DNA of 64,000 nt, taken from contig CAXIWF010000830.1 in the NCBI GenBank assembly GCA_964036045.1, positions 31,001-95,000 on the forward strand, in the 5' to 3' direction. A program made the translations under genes and the position numbers. The notes under the pieces are model-generated. The model was not told the origin of the DNA. It saw only the letters and a program-made list of their open reading frames with translations, and did not search any database. This document shows positions 12,968 to 23,560 of the stretch, in pieces; within the stretch, counting starts at the first letter, position 1; every line of letters begins with the position of its first letter. The stretch comes from Eutreptiella sp. 'Long Island Sound 2002' (Eukaryota > Euglenozoa > Euglenophyceae > Eutreptiales > Eutreptiaceae).

Positions 12968-14699
12968 GCAAAAAACACATGGTTAGACCCCAGTTTTGTG
13001 TGTAATAATGATTTACCACAGTCCAACCATGACTTCTGCACAAAGGCTGCATGGCCAAGACCGAGCCAGTTTTGGGGCACAGTGACCACAATGTGGGGCA
13101 CAAACAGTGAGTGCAGCATTGCCGCGCAAAACACATGGTTAGACCCCAGTTTTGTGTGCAATAATGATTTACCACAGTCCAACCATGACTTCTGCACAAA
13201 GGCTGCATGGCCAAGACCGAGCCAGGTTTGGGGCACAGTGGCCACAATGTGGGGCACAAACTGTGAGTGCAGCATTGCCGCAAAAAACACATGGTGAGAC
13301 CACAGTTTTGTGTGTAATAATGATTTACCACAACCAATCATAATTTCTGCACAAAGGCTGCATGGCCAAGACCGAGCCAGTTTTGGGGCATTGTGACCAC
13401 AATGTGGGGCACAAACTGTGAGTGCAGCATTGCCGCAAAAAACGCATGGTGAGACCCCAGTTTTGTGTGCAATAATGATTTACCACAGTCCAACCATGAC
13501 TTCTGCACAAAGGCTGCATGGCCAAGACCGATCCAGTTTTGGAGCATTGTGACCACAATGTGGGGCACAAACTGTGAGTGCAGCATTGCCGCAAAAAAAA
13601 CATGGTGAGACCCCAGTTTTGTGTGTAATAATGATTTACCACAGTCGAATCATGACTTCTGCACAAAGGCTGCATGGCCAAGACCGAGCCAGTTTTGGGG
13701 CATTGTGACCACAATGTGGGGCACAAACAGTGAGTGCAGCATTGCCGCAAAAAACACATGGTTAGACCCCAGTTTTGTGTGCAATAATGATTTACCACAG
13801 TCCAATCATGACTTCTGCACAAAGGCTGCATGGCCAAGACCGAGCCAGTTTTGGGGCACAGTGGCCACAATGTGGGGCACAAACAGTGAGTGCAGCATTG
13901 CCAGGAAAAACACATGGTGAGACCCCAGTTGTGTGTGCAATAATGATTTACCACAGTCCAACTATGACTTCTGCACAAAGGCTGCATGGCCAAGACCGAG
14001 CCAGCTTTGGGGCACAGTGACCACAATGTGGGGCACAAACTGTGAGTGCAGCATCGCCGCGAAAAACACATGGTTAGACCCCTGTTTTGTGTGCAATAAT
14101 GATTTACCACAGTCCAACCATGACTTCTGCACAAAGGCTGCATGGCCAAGACCGAGCCAGTTTTGGAGCATTGTGGCCACAATGTGGGGCACAAACTGTG
14201 AGTGCAGCATTGCCGCAAAAAACACATGGTGAGACCCCAGTTTTGTGTGTAATAATGATTTTCCACAGTCCAACCATGACTTCTGCACAAAGGCTGCATG
14301 GCCAAGACCGAGCCAGTTTTGGGGCACAGTGGCCACAATGTGGGGCACAAACTGTGAGTGCAGCATTGCCGCAAAAAACACATGGTGAGACCACAGTTTT
14401 GTGTGTAATAATGATTTACCACAGTCCAATCATGACTTCTGCACAAAGGCTGCATGGCCAAGACCGAGCCAGTTTTGGGGCACAGTGACCACAATGTGGG
14501 GCACAAACTGTGAGTGCAGCATTGCCGCAAAAAACGCATGGTGAGACCCCAGTTTTGTGTGCAATAATGATTTACCACAGTCCAACCATGACTTCTGCAC
14601 AAAGGCTGCATGGCCAAGACCGAGCCAGTTTTGGAGCATCGTGACCACAATGTGGGGCACAAACTGTGAGTGCAGCATTGCCGCAAAAAACATATGGTG

Positions 14700-14800
14700 A
14701 GACCCCAGTTTTGTGTGTAATAATGATTTACATGACTTCTGCACAAAGGCTGCATGGCCAAGACCGAGCGTGTAATAATGATTTACCACAGTCCAATCAT
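14700..14800 (+). repeat. Deletion junctions in 24-mer copy 1 (12 bp and 89 bp)
   Basis: At 14,730/14,731 GATTTA joins directly to CATGAC, removing 12 bp of the usual CCACAGTCCAAC segment. At 14,769/14,770 GACCGAGC joins GTGTAATAATG, removing 89 bp. The 89-bp junction is also the switch from type-1 to type-2 units. The whole structure is copied at 18,376 and 18,415. Confidence 0.95.
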
Positions 14801-15190
14801 GACTTCTGCACAAAAACGGGATGGCCAAGACCGAGCCAGTTTTGGAGCATAGTGGCCACAATGTGCGGCACAAACTGTGAGTGCAGCATTGCCGCAAAAA
14901 AAATACGGTGAGGCCCCAGTTTTGTGTGTAATAATGATTTACCACAGTCCAATCATGACTTCTGCACAAAAACTGCATGGCCAAGACCGAGCCAGTTTTG
15001 GGGCATAGTGGCCACAATGTGCGGCACAAACTGTGAGTGCAGCATTGCCGCAAAAAACATACGGTGAGGCCCCAGTTTTGTGTGTAATAATGATTTACCA
15101 CAGTCCAATCATGACTTCTGCACAAAAACTGCATGGCCAAGACCGAGCCAGTTTTGGGGCATAGTGGCCACAATGTGCGGCACAAACTGT
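14770..15190 (+). repeat. Type-2 island A
   Basis: About two and a half to three units with AAAAACGGGATGG or AAAAACTGCATGG, AATACGG or ATACGG, GCATAGTGGCC and TGCGGCAC sit inside type-1 DNA, 29 kb from the main type-2 domain. The left edge is the 89-bp deletion junction. The right edge is an in-register switch between about 15,181 and 15,205, inside a hybrid unit. Confidence 0.9.
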
Positions 15191-16297
15191 GAGTGCAGCA
15201 TTGCCGCAAAAAACACATGGTTAGACCCCAGTTTTGTGTGTAATAATGATTTACCACAGTCCAACCATGACTTCTGCACAAAGGCTGCATGGCCAAGACC
15301 GAGCCAGTTTTGGGGCACAGTGACCACAATGTGGGGCACAAACAGTGAGTGCAGCATTGCCGCGAAAAACACATGGTTAGACCCCTGTTTTGTGTGCAAT
15401 AATGATTTACCACAGTCCAATCATGACTTCTGCACAAAGGCTGCATGGCCAAGACCGAGCCAGTTTTGGGGCACAGTGACCACAATGTGGGGCACAAACA
15501 GTGAGTGCAGCATTGCCGCAAAAAACACATGGTGAGACCCCTGTTTTGTGTGCAATAATGATTTACCACAGTCCAACCATGACTTCTGCACAAAGGCTGC
15601 ATGGCCAAGACCGAGCCAGTTTTGGAGCATTGTGACCACAATGTGGGGCACAAACTGTGAGTGCAGCATTGCCGCAAAAAACACATGGTGAGACCCCAGT
15701 TTTGTGTGTAATAATGATTTACCACAGTCGAATCATGACTTCTGCACAAAGGCTGCATGGCCAAGACCGAGCCAGCTTTGGGGCACAAAGGCCACAATGT
15801 GGGGCACAAACAGTGAGTGCAGCATTGCCGCAAAAAACACATGGTTGGACCCCAGTTTTGTGTGCAATAATGATTTACCACAGTCCAACCATGAATTCTG
15901 CACAAAGGCTGCATGGCCAAGACCGAGCCAGTTTTGGGGCACAGTGACCACAATGTGGGGCACAAACAGTGAGTGCAGCATTGCCGCGAAAAACACATGG
16001 TTAGACCCCTGTTTTGTGTGCAATAATGATTTACCACAGTCCAATCATGACTTCTGCACAAAGGCTGCATGGCCAAGACCGAGCCAGTTTTGGGGCACAG
16101 TGACCACAATGTGGGGCACAAACAGTGAGTGCAGCATTGCCGCAAAAAACACATGGTGAGACCCCAGTTTTGTGTGCAATAATGATTTACCACAGTCCAA
16201 CCATGACTTCTGCACAAAGGCTGCATGGCCAAGACCGAGCCAGTTTTGGAGCATTGTGACCACAATGTGGGGCACAAACTGTGAGTGCAGCATTGCC

Positions 16298-16613
16298 GCA
16301 AAAAAACACATGGTGAGACCCCGATTTTTGTGTTTAATAATGATTTACCACAGTCCAACGATGACTTCTGCACAAAGGCTGCATGGCCAAGACCGAGCCA
16401 GTTTTGGAGCATTGTGACCACAATGTGGGGCACAAACTGTGAGTGCAGCATTGCCGCAAAAAAACACACGGTGAGACCCCAATTTTTGTGTGTAATAATG
16501 ATTTACCACAGTCCAACCATGACTTCTGCACAAAGGCTGCATGGCCAAGACCGAGCCAGTTTTGGGGCACAGTGGCCACAATGTGGGGCACAAACTGTGA
16601 GTGCAGCATTGCC
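16298..16613 (+). repeat. 158-bp marker monomer pair, locus 6
   Basis: Units at 16298 and 16456 repeat the signature, 3,646 bp after locus 5, as part of the second 24-mer copy. Confidence 0.9.
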
Positions 16614-18349
16614 GCAAAAAACACATGGTTAGACCCCAGTTTTGTGTGTAATAATGATTTACCACAGTCCAACCATGACTTCTGCACAAAGGCTGCATGG
16701 CCAAGACCGAGCCAGTTTTGGGGCACAGTGACCACAATGTGGGGCACAAACAGTGAGTGCAGCATTGCCGCGCAAAACACATGGTTAGACCCCAGTTTTG
16801 TGTGCAATAATGATTTACCACAGTCCAACCATGACTTCTGCACAAAGGCTGCATGGCCAAGACCGAGCCAGGTTTGGGGCACAGTGGCCACAATGTGGGG
16901 CACAAACTGTGAGTGCAGCATTGCCGCAAAAAACACATGGTGAGACCACAGTTTTGTGTGTAATAATGATTTACCACAACCAATCATAATTTCTGCACAA
17001 AGGCTGCATGGCCAAGACCGAGCCAGTTTTGGGGCATTGTGACCACAATGTGGGGCACAAACTGTGAGTGCAGCATTGCCGCAAAAAACGCATGGTGAGA
17101 CCCCAGTTTTGTGTGCAATAATGATTTACCACAGTCCAACCATGACTTCTGCACAAAGGCTGCATGGCCAAGACCGATCCAGTTTTGGAGCATTGTGACC
17201 ACAATGTGGGGCACAAACTGTGAGTGCAGCATTGCCGCAAAAAAAACATGGTGAGACCCCAGTTTTGTGTGTAATAATGATTTACCACAGTCGAATCATG
17301 ACTTCTGCACAAAGGCTGCATGGCCAAGACCGAGCCAGTTTTGGGGCATTGTGACCACAATGTGGGGCACAAACAGTGAGTGCAGCATTGCCGCAAAAAA
17401 CACATGGTTAGACCCCAGTTTTGTGTGCAATAATGATTTACCACAGTCCAATCATGACTTCTGCACAAAGGCTGCATGGCCAAGACCGAGCCAGTTTTGG
17501 GGCACAGTGGCCACAATGTGGGGCACAAACAGTGAGTGCAGCATTGCCAGGAAAAACACATGGTGAGACCCCAGTTGTGTGTGCAATAATGATTTACCAC
17601 AGTCCAACTATGACTTCTGCACAAAGGCTGCATGGCCAAGACCGAGCCAGCTTTGGGGCACAGTGACCACAATGTGGGGCACAAACTGTGAGTGCAGCAT
17701 CGCCGCGAAAAACACATGGTTAGACCCCTGTTTTGTGTGCAATAATGATTTACCACAGTCCAACCATGACTTCTGCACAAAGGCTGCATGGCCAAGACCG
17801 AGCCAGTTTTGGAGCATTGTGGCCACAATGTGGGGCACAAACTGTGAGTGCAGCATTGCCGCAAAAAACACATGGTGAGACCCCAGTTTTGTGTGTAATA
17901 ATGATTTTCCACAGTCCAACCATGACTTCTGCACAAAGGCTGCATGGCCAAGACCGAGCCAGTTTTGGGGCACAGTGGCCACAATGTGGGGCACAAACTG
18001 TGAGTGCAGCATTGCCGCAAAAAACACATGGTGAGACCACAGTTTTGTGTGTAATAATGATTTACCACAGTCCAATCATGACTTCTGCACAAAGGCTGCA
18101 TGGCCAAGACCGAGCCAGTTTTGGGGCACAGTGACCACAATGTGGGGCACAAACTGTGAGTGCAGCATTGCCGCAAAAAACGCATGGTGAGACCCCAGTT
18201 TTGTGTGCAATAATGATTTACCACAGTCCAACCATGACTTCTGCACAAAGGCTGCATGGCCAAGACCGAGCCAGTTTTGGAGCATCGTGACCACAATGTG
18301 GGGCACAAACTGTGAGTGCAGCATTGCCGCAAAAAACATATGGTGAGAC

Positions 18350-18440
18350 CCCAGTTTTGTGTGTAATAATGATTTACATGACTTCTGCACAAAGGCTGCA
18401 TGGCCAAGACCGAGCGTGTAATAATGATTTACCACAGTCC
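18350..18440 (+). repeat. Deletion junctions in 24-mer copy 2 (12 bp and 89 bp)
   Basis: The same two junctions as at 14.73-14.77 kb occur at 18,376/18,377 (GATTTA-CATGAC) and 18,415/18,416 (GACCGAGC-GTGTAATAATG). They were present before the 3,646-bp duplication. Confidence 0.95.
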
Positions 18441-19147
18441 AATCATGACTTCTGCACAAAAACGGGATGGCCAAGACCGAGCCAGTTTTGGAGCATAGTG
18501 GCCACAATGTGCGGCACAAACTGTGAGTGCAGCATTGCCGCAAAAAAAATACGGTGAGGCCCCAGTTTTGTGTGTAATAATGATTTACCACAGTCCAATC
18601 ATGACTTCTGCACAAAAACTGCATGGCCAAGACCGAGCCAGTTTTGGGGCATAGTGGCCACAATGTGCGGCACAAACTGTGAGTGCAGCATTGCCGCAAA
18701 AAACATACGGTGAGGCCCCAGTTTTGTGTGTAATAATGATTTACCACAGTCCAATCATGACTTCTGCACAAAAACTGCATGGCCAAGACCGAGCCAGTTT
18801 TGGGGCATAGTGGCCACAATGTGCGGCACAAACTGTGAGTGCAGCATTGCCGCAAAAAAAATACGGTGAGGCCCCAGTTTTGTGTGTAATAATGATTTAC
18901 CACAGTCCAATCATGACTTCTGCACAAAAACTGCATGGCCAAGACCGAGCCAGTTTTGGGGCATAGTGGCCACAATGTGCGGCACAAACTGTGAGTGCAG
19001 CATTGCCGCAAAAAACATACGGTGAGACCCCAGTTTTGTGTGTAATAATGATTTACCACAGTCCAACCATGACTTCTGCACAAAAACTGCATGGCCAAGA
19101 CCGAGCCAGTTTTGGGGCACAGTGGCCACAATGTGGTGCACAAACAG
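18416..19147 (+). repeat. Type-2 island B
   Basis: About five type-2 units (AAAAACTGCATGG, ATACGG, GCATAGTGG, TGCGGCAC) follow the copied 89-bp junction. The island is longer than island A. Its last unit has GTGGTGCAC, a variant otherwise seen only in the type-2 domain (for example near 45,361, 48,169, 49,261 and 52,538). The right edge is a 20-bp tandem duplication, so both edges are out of register with the surrounding array. Confidence 0.9.
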
Positions 19148-19167
19148 ACAATGTGGGGCACAAACAG
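19128..19167 (+). repeat. 20-bp tandem duplication at an island edge
   Basis: ACAATGTGGTGCACAAACAG (19,128-19,147) is followed directly by ACAATGTGGGGCACAAACAG (19,148-19,167). The first copy has the type-2-associated T and the second has the type-1 G, so the duplication marks the junction between the two classes. Confidence 0.95.
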
Positions 19168-20069
19168 TGAGTGCAGCATTGCCGCAAAAAACACATGGTT
19201 AGACCCCAGTTTTATGTGCAATAATGATTTACCACAGTCCAATCATGACTTCTGCACAAAGGCTGCATGGCCAAGACCGAGCCAGTTTTGGGGCACAGTG
19301 GCCACAATGTGGGGCACAAACAGTTAGTGCAGCATTGCCAGGAAAAACACATGGTGAGACCCCAGTTGTGTGTGCAATAATGATTTACCACAGTCCAACC
19401 ATGACTTCTACACAAAGGCTGCATGGCCAAGACCGAGCCAGTTTTGGGGCACAGTGACCACAATGTGGGGCACAAACAGTGAGTGCAGCATTGCCGCAAA
19501 AACACATGGTTAGACCCCTGTTTTGTGTGTAATAATGATTTACCACAGTCCAACCATGACTTCTGCACAAAGGCTGCATGACCAAGACCGAGCCAGTTTT
19601 GGAGCATTGTGGCCACAATGTGGGGCACAAACTGTGAGTGCAGCATTGCCGCAAAAAACACATGGTGAGACCCCAGTTTTGTGTGTAATAATGATTTACC
19701 ACAGTCCAATCATGACTTCTGCACAAAGGCTGCATGGCCAAGACCGAGCCAGTTTTGGGGCACAGTGGCCACAATGTGGGGCACAAACTGTGAGTGCAGC
19801 ATTGCCGCAAAAAACACATGGTGTGACCCCAGTTTTGTGTGCAATAATGATTTACCACAGTCCAACCATGACTTCTGCACAAAGGCTGCATGGCCATGAC
19901 CGAGCCAGTTTTGGAGCACAGTGGCCACAATGTGGGGCACAAACTGTGAGTGCAGCATTGCCGCAAAAAACACATGGTGAGACCCCAGTTTTGTGTGCAA
20001 TAATGATTTACCACAGTCCAACCATAACTTCTGCACAAAGGCTGCATGGCCAAGACCGAGCCAGTTTTG

Positions 20070-20095
20070 GAGCATTGTGACGGGGCACAAACAGT
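20070..20095 (+). repeat. 8-bp deletion removing half of the dyad
   Basis: GCATTGTGAC is followed directly by GGGGCAC. The usual CACAATGT between them is missing, which removes the right arm of the CATTGTG-AC-CACAATG inverted repeat. This is the only monomer I found that lacks the arm. Confidence 0.9.
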
Positions 20096-20578
20096 GAGTG
20101 CAGCATTGCCGCAAAAAACACATGGTGAGACCGCAGTTTTGTGTGTAATCATGATTTACCACAGTCGAACCATGACTTCTGCAGAAAGGCTGCATGGCCA
20201 AGACCGAGCCAGTTTTGGAGCATTGTGACCACAATGTGGGGCATAAACTGTGAGTGCAGCATTGCCGCACAAAACACATGGTGTGACCCCAGTTTTGTGT
20301 GCAATAATGATTTACCACAGTCCAACCATGACTTCTGCACAAAGGCTGCATGGCCAAGACCAAGTCAGTTTTGGGGCACAGTGGCCACAATGTGGGGCAC
20401 AAACAGTGAGTGCAGCATTGCCGCAAAAAACACATGGTGAGACCCCTGTTTTGTGTGCAATAATGATTTACCACAGTCCAACCATGACTTCTGCACAAAG
20501 GCTGCATGGCCAAGACCGAGCCAGTTTTGGAGCATTGTGACCACAATGTGGGGCACAAACTGTGAGTGCAGCATTGCC

Positions 20579-21208
20579 GCAAAAAAACACATGGTGAGAC
20601 CCCAATTTTTGTGTGTAATAATGATTTACCACAGTCCAACGATGACTTCTGCACAAAGGCTGCATGGCCAAGACCGAGCCAGTTTTGGAGCATTGTGACC
20701 ACAATGTGGGGCACAAACTGTGAGTGCAGCATTGCCGCAAAAAAACACATGGTGAGACACCAATTTTTGTGTGTAATAATGATTTACCACAGTCCAACGA
20801 TGACTTCTGCACAAAGGCTGCATGGCCAAGACCGAGCCAGTTTTGGGGCACAGTGGCCACAATGTGGGGCACAAACTGTGAGTGCAGCATTGCCGCAAAA
20901 AACACATGGTGAGACCCCAGTTTTGTGTGCAATAATGATTTACCACAGTCCAACCATGACTTCTGCACAAAGGCTGCATGGCCAAGACCGAGCCAGTTTT
21001 GGGGCATTGTGACCACAATGTGGGGCACAAACTGTGAGTGCAGCATTGCCGCAAAAAAACACATGGTGAGACTCCAATTTTTGTGTGTAATAATGATTTA
21101 CCACAGTCCAACTATGACTTCTGCACAAAGGCTGCATGGCCAAGACCGAGCCAGTTTTGGAGCATTGTGACCACAATGTGGGGCACAAACTGTGAGTGCA
21201 GCATTGCC
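20579..21208 (+). repeat. 158-bp marker monomers, locus 7 (pair plus single)
   Basis: Units at 20579 and 20737 form a pair. A normal 156-bp unit follows at 20895, then another 158-bp unit at 21051. The first unit has the full TTTGTGTGTAAT instead of TTTGTGTTTAAT, and 20757 has GAGACACCAATT, so this locus is a different branch from loci 2-6. Confidence 0.9.
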
Positions 21209-21979
21209 GCAAAAAACACATGGTGAGACCCCAGTTTTGTGTGCAATAATGATTTACCACAGTCCAACCATGCCTTCTGCACAAAGGCTGCATGGCCAAG
21301 ACCGACCCAGTTTTGGGGCACAGTGGCCACAATGTGGGGCACAAACTGTGAGTGCAGCATTGCCGCAAAAAACACATGGTGTGACCCCTGTTTTGTGTGC
21401 AATAATGATTTACCACAGTCCAACCATGACTTCTGCACAAAGGCTGCCTGGCCAAGACCGAGCAAAGTTTGGGGCACAGTGGCCACAATGTGGGGCACAA
21501 ACAGTGAGTGCAGCATTGCCGCGAAAAACACATGGTTAGACCCCAGTTTTGTGTGCAATAATGATTTACCACAGTCCAACCATGACTTCTGCACAAAGGC
21601 TGCATGGCCAAGACCGAGCCAGTTTTGGAGCATTGTGACCACAATGTGGGGCACAAACTGTGAGTGCAGCATTGCCGCAAAAAAAACATGGTGAGGCCCC
21701 AGTTTTGTGTGTAATAATCATTTACCACAGTCCAACCATGACTTCTGCACAAAGGCTGCATGCCCAAGACCGAGCCAGTTTTGGAGCATTGTGACCACAA
21801 TGTGGGTCCCAAAAAGTGAGTGCAACATTGCCGCAAAAAACACATGGTGAGACCCCAGTTTTGTGTGCAATAATGATTTACCACAGTGCAATCATGACTT
21901 CTGCACAAAGGCTGCATGGCCAAGACCGAGCCAGTTTTGGGGCACAGTGGCCACAATTTGGGGCACAAACTGTGAGTGC

Positions 21980-23560
21980 AGCATTGCCGCAAAAAACACA
22001 TGGTGAGACCCCAGTGTTGTGTGCAATAATGATTTACCACAGTCCAATCATGACTTCTGCACAAAGGCTGCATTGCCAAAACCGAGCCAGTTTTGGAGCA
22101 TTGTGAACACAATGAGGGGCACAAACTGTGAGTGCAGCATTGCCGCAAAAAACACATGGTGAGACCCCAGTTTTGTGTGCAATAATGATTTACCACAGTC
22201 CAATCATGACTTCTGCACAAAGGCTGCATGGCCAAGACGGAGCCAGTTTGGGGGCACAGTGGCCACAATGTGGGGCACAAACTGTGAGTGCAGCATTGCC
22301 GCAAAAACACATGGTTAGACCCCAGTTTTGTGTGCAATAATGATTTACCACAGTCCAATCATGACTTCTGCACAAAGGCTGCATGGCCAAGACCGAGCCA
22401 GTTTTGGAGCATTGTGACCACAATGTGGGGCACAAACTGTGAGGGCAGCATTGCCGCAAAAAACACATGGTGAAACCCCAGTTTTGTGTGCAATAATGAT
22501 TTACCACAGTCCAACCATGACTTCTGCACAAAGGCTGCATGGCCAAGACCGAGCCAGTTTTGGAGCACAGTGGCCACAATGTGGGGCACAAACAGTGAGT
22601 GCAGCATTGCCGCAAAAAACACATGGTTAGACCCCAGTTTTGTGTGTAATAATGATTTACCGCAGTCCAACGATGACTTCTGCACAAAGGCTGCATGGCC
22701 AAGACCGAGCCAGTTTTGGAGCACAGTGGCCACAATGTGGGGCACAAACTGTGAGTGCAGCATTGCCGCAAAAAACACATGGTGAGACCCCAGTGTTGTG
22801 TGCAATAATGATTTACCACAGTCCAATCATGACTTCTGCACAAAGGCTGCATTGCCAAAACCGAGCCAGTTTTGGAGCATTGTGAACACAATGAGGGGCA
22901 CAAACTGTGAGTGCAGCATTGCCGCAAAAAACACATGGTGAGACCCCAGTTTTGTGTGCAATAATGATTTACCACAGTCCAATCATGACTTCTGCACAAA
23001 GGCTGCATGGCCAAGACGGAGCCAGTTTGGGGGCACAGTGGCCACAATGTGGGGCACAAACTGTGAGTGCAGCATTGCCGCAAAAACACATGGTTAGACC
23101 CCAGTTTTGTGTGCAATAATGATTTACCACAGTCCAATCATGACTTCTGCACAAAGGCTGCATGGCCAAGACCGAGCCAGTTTTGGAGCATTGTGACCAC
23201 AATGTGGGGCACAAACTGTGAGGGCAGCATTGCCGCAAAAAACACATGGTGAAACCCCAGTTTTGTGTGCAATAATGATTTACCACAGTCCAACCATGAC
23301 TTCTGCACAAAGGCTGCATGGCCAAGACCGAGCCAGTTTTGGAGCACAGTGGCCACAATGTGGGGCACAAACAGTGAGTGCAGCATTGCCGCAAAAAACA
23401 CATGGTTAGACCCCAGTTTTGTGTGTAATAATGATTTACCGCAGTCCAACGATGACTTCTGCACAAAGGCTGCATGGCCAAGACCGAGCCAGTTTTGGAG
23501 CACAGTGGCCACAATGTGGGGCACAAACTGTGAGTGCAGCATTGCCGCAAAAAACACATG
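21980..23560 (+). repeat. 5-mer HOR, 779 bp, two tandem copies
   Basis: Shared rare changes lie at +779 (5 x 156 minus 1): CCAGTGTTGTG (22,012/22,791), GCATTGCCAAAACCG (22,071/22,850), GAACACAATGAGGGG (22,104/22,883), AGACGGAGCCAG (22,235/23,014), a five-A tract (near 22,302/23,081), GTGAGGGCAGC (22,439/23,218) and TTACCGCAGTCC (22,659/23,438). No difference was noticed inside the block. The copies separate at about 23,560, where GTTAGACCCCGG replaces GTGAGACCCCAG. Confidence 0.93.

Larger units (their letters stand above)
10210..13120 (+). repeat. 9-mer HOR, 1,408 bp, two tandem copies
   Basis: Copy 1 (about 10.21-11.62 kb) and copy 2 (about 11.62-13.1 kb) are nearly identical at a shift of 1,408 bp (9 x 156 plus 4 from the two 158-bp units). 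Shared markers are GGGCACAAAGGCC (10,727 and 12,135), GAATTC (10,839 and 12,247) and CCCCGATTTTTG (11,265 and 12,673). The observed differences are few, for example GCCACGAAAA near 10,928 against GCCGCGAAAA. Most of copy 2 is carried on into the 24-mer duplication and so appears a third time at 15.2-16.7 kb. Confidence 0.9.
1..14769 (+). repeat. Type-1 monomer domain, left part
   Basis: Units here carry CACAAAGGCTGCATGG and mostly ACACATGG or ACGCATGG near the unit start, with the dyad region as CAGTGGCCAC, CAGTGACCAC or CATTGTGACCAC. The domain contains the 3-mer, worn 7-mer, 14/15-mer, 9-mer and the first copy of the 24-mer HOR. It ends abruptly at the deletion junction near 14,769, where type-2 units begin. 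Type-1 units resume after 15.19 kb. Confidence 0.85.
11534..18840 (+). repeat. 24-mer HOR, 3,646 bp, two tandem copies
   Basis: Copy 1 runs from about 11,534 to 15,185 and copy 2 from about 15,185 to 18,840. Features recur at exactly +3,646: GAATTC 12,247/15,893, the 158-bp pair 12,652/16,298, CCACAACCAATCATAATTTC near 13,329/16,975, GATTTTCCAC near 14,258/17,904, the 12-bp deletion at 14,730/18,376 and the 89-bp deletion at 14,769/18,415. The length closes exactly: 24 x 156 = 3,744, minus 12, minus 89, minus 1 (near 13,331), plus 4 (two 158-bp units) = 3,646. Every marker I compared is the same in both copies, so the duplication is recent. Edges fall where GTGCGGCAC changes to GTGGGGCAC upstream of copy 1 and where ACACATGG changes to AAATACGG after copy 2. 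Confidence 0.93.
19148..21980 (+). repeat. Type-1 stretch with mixed units, no HOR resolved
   Basis: About 18 type-1 units with several private changes: AAAAACAC (one A lost) near 19,499, ATGACCAAGACC near 19,579, an 8-bp deletion at 20,081, GGGCATAAACTG near 20,240, GACCAAGTCAG near 20,360 and GTGGGTCCCAAAAAG near 21,804. I could not find a consistent internal shift, so it reads as monomeric or strongly worn HOR. Confidence 0.7.

Noticed and set aside
14700-19170. Transposon insertion at the irregular junctions
   Set aside because: All sequence at the junctions is satellite. There are no terminal repeats, foreign DNA or target-site duplications. The 20-bp duplication is made of monomer sequence itself.
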